Shown piece after piece: positions 32,658 to 44,557 of a stretch of DNA of 64,000 nt (position 1 is the first letter of the stretch; each line of letters opens with the position of its first letter). The notes beneath the pieces were generated by a model. It worked only from the letters and a program-made list of their open reading frames with translations. It ran no database searches and was not told the origin of the DNA. The translations under genes were made by a program, and so were the position numbers. Where the stretch lies: the NCBI GenBank assembly GCA_029216955.1, contig JANAVB010016200.1, positions 2,631,839 through 2,695,838 of the forward strand, read 5' to 3'. The stretch comes from Iris pallida. Lineage: Eukaryota; Streptophyta; Magnoliopsida; Asparagales; Iridaceae.

Positions 32658-35600
32658 ATGGACTCTCTGTCCAAACAACTAGCTAAGGCCAACTTGGTGC
32701 AGACAAGAGAGTTCAAAGGGAAGCAGGTGGCTTCTCATCATAAGAAGAAGGACTCCACTAATCTGAAAGTGAAGGGTCCTTCGTTCAAGCAACAGAAGTC
32801 CAAGTCCCACGTGACTTGTTTCAACTATGGCAAGAAGGGCCACTATAAGAGTGAATGCAAATCCAAGCCCAAACAAGCTGAGCAAGGTAAGCCTAGCAAG
32901 GTTTTCATGGTTTCTAATATTGTTGCTATGATTGCTCAGGTCATAGCTGTGGGGGCTGACTCTGACTGGTGGATAGACACTGGTACGACCTGCCATGTCT
33001 GCTCTGGCAAGGAATGGTTCGTCACATACCAACCAACTTCTGAGAAAGTTATCATGGCGAACCAAGCCCAAGCTGAAGTTTTGGGGGTCGAAACTGTGGA
33101 GCTGAAACTCATATCCGGGAACACTCTGACGCTTCAAGGTGTGAAGCACGTTCCGGTGATTGCAAAGAACTTGATCTTTGGAAGCCTGCTTAGCAATGCA
33201 GGCTTGAGGATGGACATCAATGCTGGCCAGATGGTGATGTCCAAGAAGGGAACATACTTCGGAAAAGCTTTTCAAACTGAAGGGATGTTCAAAATTCAGC
33301 TTGTAAACCAGTCAAATATAATCAATGCAATCGCTCTTTCTAATTATTCTCTTGAGTTGTGGCATAATAGGCTAGGACATGTTCACTGTAAAAGAATTAA
33401 CAAAATGTCCAGTCTAGGACTTATCTCCAAATGTGGGGGTAAGGTAGAGAAGTGTGAAGTATGTGCTCAGACAAAGATCATAAGGAAACCCTTTCATCGG
33501 GTCAATCGAAGCACAGATCTTCTGGAGTTGGTGCACTCCGATATCTGTGACTTCAAGCAATTCTCTACAAAAGTCGGGATGAAATATTTCATAACCTTCA
33601 TCGATGACTTCTCAAAGTATGCGTTCGTCTACTTGCTCAAGTCTAAAGACGAAGCGTTCAGAAAGTTCAAGGAGTTCAGGGCCGAGGCTGAACGGCAAAC
33701 TGGACAACAACTCAAGAGGCTAAGAAGTGATCGAGGCAGAGAGTATCGGTCTCATAAATTCACATTGTTCTGCAAAGAACATAAAATCATAAATGAGACT
33801 GCTGCTCCGTATTCTCCTTAATCTAACGGAGTAGCGGAAAGGAAGAACAGAACATTGACAGAAATGATGAACTCAATGCTGCTAACTGCGAGTCTTCCTA
33901 AATGCTACAGGGGAGAAGCTGCATTGACGGGCACTTTTATTCTAAATAGAGTGCCGTATGCAACTTCGGACGTAACTCCTCATGAACTCTGGTTCAAAGT
34001 CAGACCTAACTTGAATATCATTCGAGTGTGGGAGTGTCTGGCCTATGTGAAGCTCCTAGATCTGAAGATTCAGAAGCTGGGGACAAGGACTACGAAGACG
34101 ATCTTCTTGGGGTATGTCGAGAAGAGTAATGCTCGGAGATTTCTTGATATTGAGTCAAATCATATCATCGAATCTCGCGATGCTGAGTATTTTGAAAACA
34201 AGTTTGTAAGGCACAAGAACATTGTTCTAACGGACATTCCGGAGAATGATAAAGGTGCAAAGGTGACTGAGATCTTCAATGAGCCAGTTATCCAAGATGA
34301 AGTTGTTACTAAGGAGACAACAATTAAACTAGAACTCGCTGAGCCGTCGTCGAAGCGAGCGAGAAGGCCGAAGAACTTCGGAGATGACTTCATCACCTAT
34401 CATGTGGAAGCAGATCCACTTACCTATGATAAGGCGATGAAGACCAGAGATGCTGTTTTCTGGAAGGAGACGATAGACAATGAAATTGAATCAATCACCT
34501 CCAATAACACTTGGGTGTTGGTTGATCTACCTGAAGAAGCAAAACCTATCGGATGCAAGTGGATCTTCAAGAAGAAGATGAAAGCTGATGGAACCATTGA
34601 CAAGTTTAAGGCCAGGCTAGTGGCAAAGGGATTTTCTCAGAAGCAGGGGATCGACTACTTTGACACGTATGCTCCAGTAGCACGGATGACCACCATCAGA
34701 ATGTTGATTGCTCTCGCAGCAATACATAAGATGGTGATACATCAGATGGATGTGAAAACGGCATTCCTGAATGGCGAGCTGACCGAAGAGATCTACATGC
34801 AACAACCAGAAGGGTTTGTCGTTAAAGGTCTTGAAGACAAAGTCTGCAAGTTGGTAAAATCTCTGTACGGTTTAAAGCAAGCTCCCAAAATGTGGCATGA
34901 GAAATTTGACAAAGTCATAAGATCAAATGGCTACAGGGTCAGTGAAACAGACAAGTGTGTCTATACGAAGTTTGCTGATGGAAGAGGAGTCATCGTTTGT
35001 CTATACGTAGACGACATGCTAATCCTAGGTACGGATATAAGCTGTGTCACGGAGACAAAGAAGTTCATCTCGACGAAGTTCAGTATGAAGGACTTGGAGG
35101 ATGCTGATGTTATCTTGGGACTCAAGATCATCCGGACAAACACTGGACTAGCGCTGTCACAGTCTCATTATATTGAGAAGATGATTACTCGTTACGGGTA
35201 TCAGGATCTTCCAGGGATCGATACACCGTACAAGTGTGATCTGAAGCTGAAGCCAAATTCAGGGGAAAGCGTCAGGCAGCTGGAGTATGCAAGCGTAATC
35301 GGGAGTTTGATGTATGCTACTACTGCCACAAGGCCTGACATAGCTTTCGCTGTGGGAATGTTGAGTCGTTTTACGAGCAACCCAGACATTGAGCACTGGA
35401 AAGCTGTGAAACGGGTTATGAGATATCTCAAGAAGACTCAGACATATGCACTGCACTACAGCGGAGATCCGCCGGTAGTGGATGGCTTCAGTGATGCCAG
35501 TTGGTGCTCAGAAGTGGAGAGCGAGAGGTCCACAGGTGGATACATTTTCACAATGGGTGGAGCTGCTATATCGTGGAAATCGAAGAAGCAGACTATGCTC

Positions 35601-35951
35601 TCACGGTCATCCATGGAAACTGCGTTCTTTTCACTTGATACCGCAGCAGAGAAAGCAGAATGGCTTCGGGAGCTCATGTATGATCTTTCAGTGGTTGGGG
35701 CGCAAATACCGGCGATACCGATATACTGTGACAACCAGGCGACTACGACGGTGGCATCAAATGACCTCTTCAACGGAAAGAAGAGGACTGTACGGTTGAA
35801 GCACATGGCAGTACACGATCTCATCAAGAGGGGTGTTATTGCAGTGATTGATGTTCGGAGTCAGGAGAACCTGGCGGATCTGTTCACCAAGGGCCTCAAG
35901 CCCCAGTTGGTCAATAATACAGCTTGTAAAATGGGCTTGAAGGCATTCTGA
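32658..35951 (+). pseudogene. Copia pol with one internal stop
   Basis: The frame continues from gag. The zinc knuckle at about 32817-32858 reads CFNYGKKGHYKSEC: the second Cys is Tyr (32826-32828). Protease (WWIDTGTTCHVC) is at about 32970. Integrase zinc region (LWHNRLGHVHC, CEVCAQTK), core (HSDICDF, FIDDFSKYAFVY, LRSDRGREYRS) and the NGVAERKNRT block follow; a TAA at 33819-33821 falls just before the last, where the family normally has Gln. RT has HQMDVKTAFLNG, YGLKQAP and intact YVDD (about 35009). RNase H follows to the stop at 35951 (DASWCSEVESERSTGG; the usual EAE block reads SSMETAFFSLD). Only one stop in 3.3 kb suggests recent decay. Confidence 0.9.
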
Positions 35952-36224
35952 TATTGTGTTATTACATTCCTACCATAAAGTTTTACGCTATTAGTTCAAA
36001 GAGAAATCTACTAGGTGTCTAGCTTTTGGTTCAATGGAGGACTATTAACCGGAAGAATATCAGAAATGGTGGGTACTTGTCCTCTGTGGCATGGAGAGGT
36101 TACGAATCTATAACCACTATTGTCTACTGTTATTTTCTGCGGAAAACGGATCCTGTGGGAAGGTTGGCTTAAATGCCTTAATGAGTTCTCAGGCAGAGTG
36201 AATGCCTGGAGTGCTTTGCAGGAA

Positions 36225-36690
36225 GCACGGTAGCGCAGTACTACAAGGAGTGTAACTCCATGCTATAGTGGAGTGACTCCACCATGAGGTTCCCGGTTAG
36301 GGGTAATGCCTCGGCTTTGTGAGCCAAGTCACAGCGGAGTAGCACCGCAAATAGGCAGGTAGCCTAATGCTGTATGATAATCGTAATAAAGAGAGGTAGA
36401 CAACACTACAAAGAGGACGATGTCCTCATATTACAGTGGCATGACACCACGAAGAGGTACCAGGTAGGGTAAAGCCTTGGCTTTGCGAGCCATGTCATAG
36501 CGGCGTAACACCGCACGGAAGCGCAAGGCTTCATGCTGGATAGTTTGGCACTACAAAGAGGCTTGTGACCTCATGCTACAGTAGTATGACACTACGATGA
36601 GGTATCCAGGTGGGGTAAAGCCTCGGCTTTAAGCCATGTCATAGCGGCATAGCACCGCAAAGAAGTGCAATGCTTCGTGCCATGACTCTT
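36225..36690 (+). repeat. Imperfect tandem repeats in the copia 3' non-coding region
   Basis: Three to four units of roughly 120-160 bp contain TGTCATAGCGGCGTAACACCGCA, CCTCGGCTTT and 'C-A-C-T-A-C-A-A-A-G-A-G' blocks (the first is given at 36493-36514). Related units occur on the minus strand at 37850-38490 in the relative. The spacer between pol stop and 3' LTR is over 1 kb, long for a copia of this size, and these repeats fill much of it. No ORF is convincing. Confidence 0.7.
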
Positions 36691-37009
36691 TATAAAGAAC
36701 TCACCTATAGTGTATGGACAGAGATATCAGGCCGTCTCTTGAGGGTAAACTTGTAGACGCCCAAAAATTATACACCGAAACCAGGCTGGCACAAGGCCTT
36801 TAATGTGCAGCCAGAAGCACAGTTGATGTCATTATGTGAGTAGGAAGAATTGCAGTTATGGTGCAGAATTCAAGGCTTAGTCCATTCTTGTATCATGCTG
36901 TTATTTAACCTATGCGGAAAGATTCAAGTCGTAGCGACATCTCTCCTAATGCATGATGGGCAGTCACTGTGGGGAACGCTCAACCCATATATTGAGATAT
37001 GTGGGGGAT

Positions 37010-37844
37010 TGTTGGTGTTTTTGCCTTTGGACTAGGAAAGATAGTCCCACATCGGCTACACTAAATGGTGAGTATCTCAATATAATGCATTGCTTGTATT
37101 GAGGTATGCACATGAGGTGTGGTGGGGCACAAGTGTGTGTCATGTGGGAATATTTTCCTAGAAAGAAAAAAAAGGATCAGTTCTAACAAAGATATAAATT
37201 GATTTTTATTATGCGGACTCGAATTCGGACACGGACTCCAGGATGTCTCGTGCATGTATGGGAGTGTTTGGGGGGTAGGCGTGAACTGTCACACTTCTAT
37301 GCTGATTGTGGGATGATCTAAAATATCAAACTCTATTTTTGAGTATTGGTATTTTAGTCCTACATCGGATAGGAGAAGAGGTGAAGTCTCAACTCCACTC
37401 TATAAATAGAACCCCTTGGCCTCCTTTGAAAGATGCACCAAGAAGAGAGTTAAGGGAGTTTGTAAAGTCCAGGAAGCCCGTTCAAGTCTCAAATATTGAC
37501 TTACGAGCGTTCCAGAAGTTCTTCGTGAACTTGCTGGTTCCTGGGAGCAGATCGACTTTCTTCTTTCTTCTCCTTCATCTGAGTTGTAACTCAGTTCTGT
37601 CCGTCTGCAACTGCGATTGCAAGGAAGAACGTGAAATTTATTTTCTGAACTCAGTTCTGTCCGCCAGCAACTGCGATTGCGAGGAAGAACGTGAGATTTA
37701 CTTTCTGATTATTGTTGCTTTTGTAATCAGATTCATATTATAGTGTTCCTCTTGGATCTCGAGAATAATCAGAAGGTGAACGTTTGTTGAACCTCTGATC
37801 TCGACATCGAGTCTACCATCTTTGATCAAGTCCCAGGACTAACA
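37010..37844 (+). repeat. 3' LTR of the full-length copia
   Basis: 835 bp, preceded by the polypurine tract GTGGGGGAT. Starts TGTTGGTGTTTTTGCC and ends GGACTAACA. Nearly identical to the 5' LTR apart from a gap of about 60 bp near 37555, where the conserved stem-loop and part of the TTCTTTC tract are missing. TAGTCCYACATCGG occurs at 37042-37055 and 37355-37368. Confidence 0.92.
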
Positions 37845-37849
37845 TACTT

Positions 37850-38490
37850 GAATTAATGGACCGAGCCTTAAGTCAGTACCATAGCTGCTATTCTTCTCAC
37901 TCACACAATGACATTTGATGTGCCTCTGGTCGCACATTAAAGGTCCTGTTCTGACCTAATCTCGTTGTATATCTTGGGTATCTACAAGTTTACTCTCAAG
38001 AGACGACCTCCATCTCATCCATACATTTAGGTGAGTTCTTTTGTAGAGTTCAAAATACCCATTATGAAGCCTTGTGCTTTCTTGCGGTGCTACATTGCTA
38101 TGACATGGCACAAAACCGATGCTTCACCTCTTGTGGTATTATACCATTGTAGCACGAGGACACATGTCTCTTTGTTGTGCTTTACTACTGAGCATAAAAA
38201 TTGCACTTTCTTGTTGTACTACGCCGCTGTGACATATGTCTTAACCTCATGTGGTGTCATTCCACTATAACATGAGATCACCTATCTCTTTGTAGTGCTA
38301 TCTACCACTCTCCATTCTTCAACATTAGGCTACATGTCTATGTGCGGTGCTACGTCGCTGTGACACGGCCCAAAGTTCGAGGCTTTACCTGATCTTGGTG
38401 TCACCATACTATAAGATGGAGTACAAGCTCCTTTGTAGTGCTGAGATACATCATTCTCTTCGTGTATGTGCCTGTTGTGAGGAGCTGAGG
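37850..38490 (-). repeat. 3' internal end of a minus-strand copia, part 2
   Basis: Read on the minus strand, this resembles 36200-36900 of the full-length copia: CAGCGACGTAGCACCGCA, AAAGAACTCACCTA and TTTAATGTGC are shared in order. With 30738-31108 it is the remnant into which the full-length copia inserted. No coding sequence is left. Confidence 0.75.
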
Positions 38491-38525
38491 AAACTACATT
38501 ATACACAGTTACAATTAACACAAAA

Positions 38526-38609
38526 GTCAGGATGGCCGAGTGGTCTAAGGCGCCAGACTCAAGTTCTGGTCTTCGAGAGAGGGCGTGGGTTCAAATCCCA
38601 CTTCTGACA
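38526..38609 (+). tRNA. tRNA-Leu (CAA)
   Basis: 84 bases including the discriminator A. The acceptor stem pairs GTCAGGA with TTCTGAC (one G-T pair). The D-arm has GGCCGAGTGGTCTAAGGC and the anticodon arm is CCAGA-CTCAAGT-TCTGG with anticodon CAA. A long variable arm fits leucine, and the T-arm has GTTCAAATCC. No intron, no encoded CCA. A T-run at about 38633-38638 can serve as the RNA polymerase III terminator. It is the only clear non-transposon gene here. Confidence 0.95.
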
Positions 38610-38694
38610 TAAAGTACTTTAATGCATAAAGTACTTTTTTCCATTTCTTTCCTTCCCGCCATCATTTCTAGGGTTTTCCAAGGGTTAGGGTTTC

Positions 38695-38898
38695 ATGGCG
38701 ACATTGAGGAACCGTTCGTGTTCCGGCGATCTCCATCTTCATGTCGGGAACTTTGTCGGGAGGATCGAGGCCGGCGCGCTCCTTTTCCCCCGTCGACTCC
38801 GACACGAAGCTCCTCCACGGAGTCTTCCGAGCCGACACCATTGGCGGGATCAGTCTCCTTCCTCAAGCCTTCCATGGATGCCTTTCCGGCTCAGGTGA
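38695..38898 (+). pseudogene. First-exon-like fragment, product not recognised
   Basis: After a leader-like stretch with two GGGTTAGGG/AGGGTTTT motifs, ATG at 38695 opens a GC-rich frame (MATLRNRSCSGDLHLHV...). Near 38795 another frame (VDSDTKLLHGVFRADTIGG) looks more protein-like, suggesting a frameshift. GGCTCAG followed by GTGATAATC at about 38893 could be a splice donor. A promoter or exon downstream was not found. It may be a broken or captured exon. I do not recognise the family. Confidence 0.3.
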
Positions 38899-41884
38899 TA
38901 ATCATTCCCTTCGTGATTCCTATGTCTGACGTTTTCCCTATTTTGGTATCAGTGCTATATTGCATGGACACGGATATATGGCACCGCGACACAGACTCGT
39001 TTTGGAGTGTCTGTGATTTCTAGCTTCAATAAAGATGTATTCTTTTAGGAATACTAAATTGGGAGCATTAAAATAGGAGTGAGTATAATACTAGGAGATT
39101 TGAAATATCCGCAAAACCTTGGCATTGCACTTCTAAATTAAACAATGCAGTCAATAGTATATTTGTCATCAGAAATGACTTAAAAATCTGCAAATATTTT
39201 ATTCTTCTGATGCGCTAAGACAGCGCGAAACTGGTATTAGTACAAAACAGATACAAATTGATGAAAGAATTCCGCCCCAAACATTGGGCTAAAGGCTTTG
39301 TTGCTTCTATCATGTCACTAACATTTGGCTTTATACATCATGTTTTTGGTATTTCTTTTTTAGAATAAGGGCCGGTTTATTTTCTATCTGGTCTTGGTAC
39401 TTATAAGCTGTCACTTCGAAATTTAGGAGCAAAACTACTTTTAAGGAAGCAACAATTTTTTTTAGTATTAATATTATAAGTGCAGAGGAGTTTGAATTAC
39501 AAGAAGGCGTGTTTACAGTTTTAGTAATTTCGAGAGGTTCTAAGAACACGCGGAGTCTCCCTGTTCGACTCGCACAATGTCGTGGAGGAGAGTAACTTGA
39601 GGAGGATCGGCATCAATGCTTACATGAGGCTCGATACGAGCGAGCATTAGACCGGTGCTGTCCTAGCACAGCTTACATTCTTGGTTTCTTGCCAGCTTCC
39701 TTTCTTTACATATATGGACGAGAAGAGGTGGCCACCACCACCTCCCAGAGGCGGCTTGGGAACAAATGGTAGTAACCCGTCTTCAATCGCCGGCTCCTCT
39801 CAAGTCCCAGTTTGTCCCCTCAAAACATGAGCGAGGAAGGGTTTGTTTGCTATACAACAAGTCTTGTAGGGTGAGCAACTTCAGAAAGGGCTACCTCCCA
39901 AAGAACTCCCCCTCTATATAGATAGTCTTCCTCTCGCACAAACGAAGGGGATACATGCGTCCTCACCAAGGGAGCTAAGAAGTCTCAGGCACCACGCCGA
40001 TCATCGCACCTTTGCAGTCGCCAGCTGAGCGTATGGACAAGGGAAAAAAGGATCGAGGAGTCGGACACAACACTCTGCAAATGTCTACGGTGGGAGGTCC
40101 GGAGGGCGTGCTGGAGCTCTCCTACTATCTGTTATTCACCGAAAGTGTCTACGTGACAAGCACAAGTATTTCCTCCAAGGTCATGCAAAGGACTTCGCTC
40201 GGGTCTCCATCTCCAATTGTCCACAGTGGGAGATCCGAAGGGCATGTTGGAGCTCTCCTGCTATCTGTTGTTCACCGAAAGTGTCTAGGGGGACAAGCAC
40301 TAGAATACCCTCCAAGCTTGGGCCTCCATCTTCCAACCTTTGCTGCATGCTTCTCCCTTCTCTATGGGTCCAATGTATTTCATTTTGACTTATTTGGATG
40401 CTAAGTACTTTGTCTTCGATCATACAGGCAACCATTGCATCCTACAGTCTTCTTGACCTTAGTGAGGAAATTGAGCACATAGCTTCCTGTATTTCAGAGC
40501 GGGTGCCAGTTAGAACAACCTTTGCTCGAGCAAAGAGGCTACAGTGGAGGAGGTTTGGTCCCTCCTTGTCGAAGTGAAGAAGCTGAACCTCCAAGTCCAG
40601 AAGGTGGAAATGGTCTAAAAGGCTGACTCGAAGGTACACTGGTAAATTTTGGGAGAGAATTTCTCAAATAGGTGCAATTTTCTAAGGAAAGGAAGAGGTG
40701 AATTAGAGTTTTGGGGGTTGATTTAAAGAGAGATCGCTTCGAGGAGTTCTTCATTGGTTCTTCCTCGTCTTCTCATCTTCGGTAATCCTTTTATACTTGT
40801 TGAAATTTATTTCCATATATTTGAAGTATTACGGTGATCTGTGTCGATCGATGGAGAAGTTTGTAAAGGAGTCGGTGTATTTTCTTTATTCCATTAGTGG
40901 AGGTTTTTCTGGGTTGGACTCGATCGTCATGTGGTTTTTTCCATCAGTATTTTCCACGTAAAAGTTGTTGTGTTTGCGTTGTGCTCGTGTGTGTGGATTT
41001 TGGCGTAATTGGTTATTGGTTTGTGCGATTTTCTTCGGTCCTCACTAAGTTCTCTCGATTTGGAGAACGATTTTCTGCGTTCGTTCCTAACAGGTCAAAC
41101 CCTTTCCCTTGCATCAGTGCAGTTTTGTCATTGTCTCTCAGTCTATTTATATTTTTAAGTTATGGAGTTCAGATTCGTTCCTTGTTATCTATCTGCCACA
41201 TCAGTGAGTTAATTTACTTCTATATTTCCTTCCCTATTTTGGGAATAAAGGCTTTATTGTTGTTGTTGTAGTTTTCTTCCCTATTTATAACTTGTATGCA
41301 TCAATTCATCACAATCATTGGATGTGCAATTCGGTGAATCTATCACAAGATTCACAACCCTTGGATGAACCAACATATCCAATCATTTCATCATACCTCT
41401 TCAACCATTGGGTGAGGCCATTCATCCAACATTTCGATGTATACTAGATACTAGGAAGCACGGGCACTCCAAAATAACTGAGCTGACAAGTCGCAAGTAT
41501 CAGACACACGGTAGACACTCCAAAATCATTAGGACGCAAAAAATGGGTGTCGTGTCCGTGTCGTCGTGTCCTTACTGTGTCGTGACTCGTGTTGTATTTG
41601 TGTTTATTCAACATAGACTAGATACTATTGTAGTATGTACTATACGTCGTTTTTCTACGAGAGATTATGAATAACATTTGTTGGTCCAAAATATAAAAAA
41701 GTTCGCAGATATCTAGATTTGAACTCGTAACCAAATACATTTGCTTATTGTGATCTAACCACTAAGAAATAAAATGCTTGATGCATGAATTAGCAAATCA
41801 ATGAAATATAAATATTTTGATATGAAATATACTTTTTTTTGGGAACTACAAAATTCCAAAATATTGTCTGTTTCAATGGTCTGT
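38899..41884. other. Region without supported genes
   Basis: Mixed AT-rich DNA. Apart from the short duplication at 40083-40335 I see no transposon ends, exon structure or RNA genes. The stretch 40740-41270 is pyrimidine-rich with TCTTCTTC and GTGTGTGTGG blocks and could be a leader or intron remnant, but nothing decides it. Confidence 0.4.
40083..40335 (+). repeat. Local tandem duplication, two units of about 136 bp
   Basis: GTCTACGGTGGGAGGTCCGG at 40083 and GTCCACAGTGGGAGATCCGA at 40219 start two similar units, sharing GGAGCTCTCCT, CTATCTGTT and TTCACCGAAAGTGTCTA. An ORF of 130 codons crosses both (40012-40404), but one unit length is not a multiple of three and no family is recognised. 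Confidence 0.65.
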
Positions 41885-41993
41885 TTTTTCAATAGGCTGT
41901 TTGTCATGTGAGGTAAGTTTGGCGAGTTGATTCACTGGGTTAGGCTACCTATAATTCGAGTAGGAAAGGTCACTAGGAATCAAACATAAGGCC

Positions 41994-42236
41994 TTATCCT
42001 GAGGTTCCCTTAGGCTGGTTTACATAAGTGATCATGTCTGATTGACCAGATAAGAGACTGGATAAGGTTAGTGCAGATGAATTCAAATCATCATCATCAT
42101 CCAAGTCATCTCCCATCAGAATGGAATCAGTTATGGAGCATAAAAAATCTCCATACAAGATTTGACGAAGTTTTATGACCGGCTGTCGACCTGATTTCAA
42201 CCCTGTATGTTGGTGCAAAATTTCTATCCAAGGTAG
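41994..42236 (-). CDS. Candidate terminal exon, unit A
   Basis: On the minus strand a likely acceptor (TATGTCCATAG) is followed by an open frame of about 80 codons starting LPWIEILHQHTG and ending at a stop. It has an acidic stretch (GDDLDDDDDLN) and a Ser/Leu-rich tail. The same frame is open in unit B (56989-57231) with a handful of amino-acid changes. Not recognised. It may be the last exon of a truncated host gene. Confidence 0.4.
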   Translation of the reverse strand, partial: LPWIEILHQHTGLKSGRQPVIKLRQILYGDFLCSITDSILMGDDLDDDDDLNSSALTLSSLLSGQSDMITYVNQPKGTSG

Positions 42237-42472
42237 CTATGGACATAAGAGGGTCATGCCATAGGTGGAATTTCCTTGAAGTGTGGAACCTAGTTTGCCA
42301 GTAATTTTATCATTTGGACACTTCCATGATTCAGAAGGATACATATTGCTCTGATAAACATTAAAAAGTAGATCTGAAGATGGGAAAGAAGAACGTAAAA
42401 CCATGGAAAAAACATGATGGAAGATTTAGTCGAGCATGCACAGTTTATATATGTACAATATTTGGAGATGCA

Positions 42473-43339
42473 TTAGACAGATCCATTATTTCCATGTAGG
42501 GGTGTCAACGGATGCTTATCGGTACGGACAGGACAATATCCGTATCCGTATCCGAATTTTTTTTTTTGTAATATCCCAATCCGATCCGATATCCGAACGG
42601 ATATCTCTTTTGACACTCCGAATTCGTATCCGTCTAGTTTAACGGATATCGGATAATATTCGATCCGATTAGCTAAAAAATTCGAATGCTAGTATTCGAA
42701 TATCCGAAATCCGAAATATTAAAAATTTAGTTATTTTCCGAATATCCGAAATATTAAAAATTTAGTTATTATCCGAATATCCGAAAACCAAATTCAATTT
42801 CTCTACATATTTGAGTCCTTTCTTCTTCTGTTGTAAATTGTAATTAATATATATTACTATTATATATAAATTATCTTGTAATTAATTTATGTAAAAGTCA
42901 GTTGAGAATAAAATACTTTAATCTTCTCTTTTAATTAATATATATTACATATACATTATACTATAATATATATAAAATTTTGGATATCCGAATTCGATAT
43001 CCGAAATTTGCAATTTAAAGTCGGATCGGTTATTAACGGATTCGAATACCTTAATATCCGAATTCGTATCCGAAAATAAATAATATCCAAAAAATATTCG
43101 GATATCCGAATCAGATATCCGAAATTTCGAAAAATATCCGAAAGTTCGGATACGGAATCGGATCGGATTCGAATTTTCGACTATCCATTGACAGGTCTAT
43201 TTCCATGAGACAACCAGGAACTCATTGCACTTGGAACCCGAGAAGTCAACTTATCTGAATTGGTGAATAATTTGTGTCGAAGTTCGTCTGGCTCCAAATG
43301 TTTCCTGCTTATTAAATGGAATGGTGATTGCTGCAGATT
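42473..43339 (-). pseudogene. Candidate exon in unit A, split by a MITE
   Basis: On the minus strand, after an acceptor-like CTACTAG, about 51 codons begin NLQQSPFHLISRKHLEPDE and end at a stop. The hAT MITE (42497-43199) with its duplication interrupts the last ten codons. The intact copy is at 58120-58275 in unit B. Confidence 0.4.
42497..43199. mobile_element. hAT-type MITE with 8 bp TSD and degenerate TIR
   Basis: The ends are TAGGGGTGTCAAC and TTGACAGGTCTA; the right end has decayed from an inverted match. TTTCCATG is duplicated at 42489-42496 and 43200-43207. Unit B has the empty site with one TTTCCATG (near 58134-58141). Inside are many ATATCCGAA repeats near both ends and an AT-rich centre; no transposase. 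It inserted after the segmental duplication. Confidence 0.93.
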
Positions 43340-44172
43340 CTAGTAGATCTAGTGATCTAAAAATGTGTAGGAACTCCAGAGGTGATCAGTTCCTTTTGTG
43401 AGGGATTAAACTCGAAGTAGAGTCCCCTTTCATCATTGGAATTATTGGTTATCCATATTAATATCAGAGTAATTACTGATGTCCTCATTGCTAATTGGCA
43501 GTATTTACCTTTATAAAACACTTGTAGTTGATAATGTTGCTGTCAAATAAATATGCTCGAATCCTCGAGTTTTCATGAAAGCAATGGGGTTAGTGGCATC
43601 ATCCCATCAGATGCTATAATAATTCAGTGCGATATATTATTGGTTGGTGGCTTTCCTTTGTTTGCTTGCTACGGATTACAAACCAGTCATTTTATTATGC
43701 TGCTGATTGCGACCTGAAATCTTTCTGTAAATTCCATTCCATAAAGAGACCTTGTCTATTACTTGTGAAAAGACGCTGATATATTTTTGCCTATTATGTT
43801 TCCAGCCCTCTTAAGTAACAGGGCAGTGCCTAATTCAAGTCCAATGACTGCTCCATTGCTTCCCTCGTGTTCAGGACCGTCCGGCGCAGCACCATTTTAC
43901 CATTTTACAATCGTTCATTAGTTATGACTTTGCTGGGCAGAAAGGTAACTTTTACCCTCCGATTTTCTGTATCTTGATCCATATCTAATGAAGCCTAATT
44001 GAGAATGTCAGATAGCCATAGTTATACTTTACTTTGCCAAGGGCTTAATGTAGAAGGTGACTCTTTTGTGTCATATTCTGTTTTGCATTTATGCTGACAT
44101 TTTCTAGAGCTCACACCGATCCTACCTAGGGACATACAAGTACCACGAGACTCCTTTATCTTGGAGTCAAAT
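43340..44172. other. Unit A sequence with weak exon-like islands
   Basis: On the minus strand, 43714-43750 is flanked by AG and GT and would code VSLWNGIYRKIS. About 43818-43890 is open (GPEHEGSNGAVIGLELGTALL) and in unit B has a 6 bp in-frame insertion adding Glu-His, as coding DNA tends to have. No donor is visible for the latter. Evidence is weak and no family is recognised. Confidence 0.3.
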
Positions 44173-44557
44173 TGTTATTGTCGGGTTACAAAGATCGTAC
44201 AAACATACTTGGAAAAAAAAACCTAATTGGAGCTCTTTGGTCTTATGCAACCATATTACAAACCGACTCTGCTCAGACTACAACTTGAATGGAAATAAAG
44301 ATTATAAGTCATTGTAGACAGAAAACTCGCAACCACAAGTTGCTGGAAATAGAAACAATAAAACTTTATGCAATCGTAGTTGCTACAATGCGAAAAATCA
44401 GAAGACGAAATTCTTGCTGGGGTGATGAATATCACTGTTGCGCAAAGCAAGATTCGATCCTTTCCGTCGATTTGCTCTCAGAATCAGCAAGTTCGTAGAT
44501 GAACTCTTGGAACGCTCTTGCCCCCCTCGTTGTGGATCTCGAACTGGACGAACGAAC

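Larger units (their letters stand above)
31114..37844 (+). mobile_element. Full-length Ty1/copia element with TSD TACTT
   Basis: It has two LTRs (31114-32011 and 37010-37844), gag, pol and a long 3' non-coding region. The perfect duplication TACTT lies at 31109-31113 and 37845-37849. Flanking sequence on both sides comes from a minus-strand relative, so it inserted into another copia. The coding region is one frame broken by three nonsense codons, so it is non-autonomous now. The wording of integrase and RT suggests the Tork or a nearby lineage, uncertain. Confidence 0.93.

Noticed and set aside
38695..38898. Intact host gene start
   Set aside because: The frame seems to shift near 38795 and no second exon was found; kept only as a low-confidence fragment.
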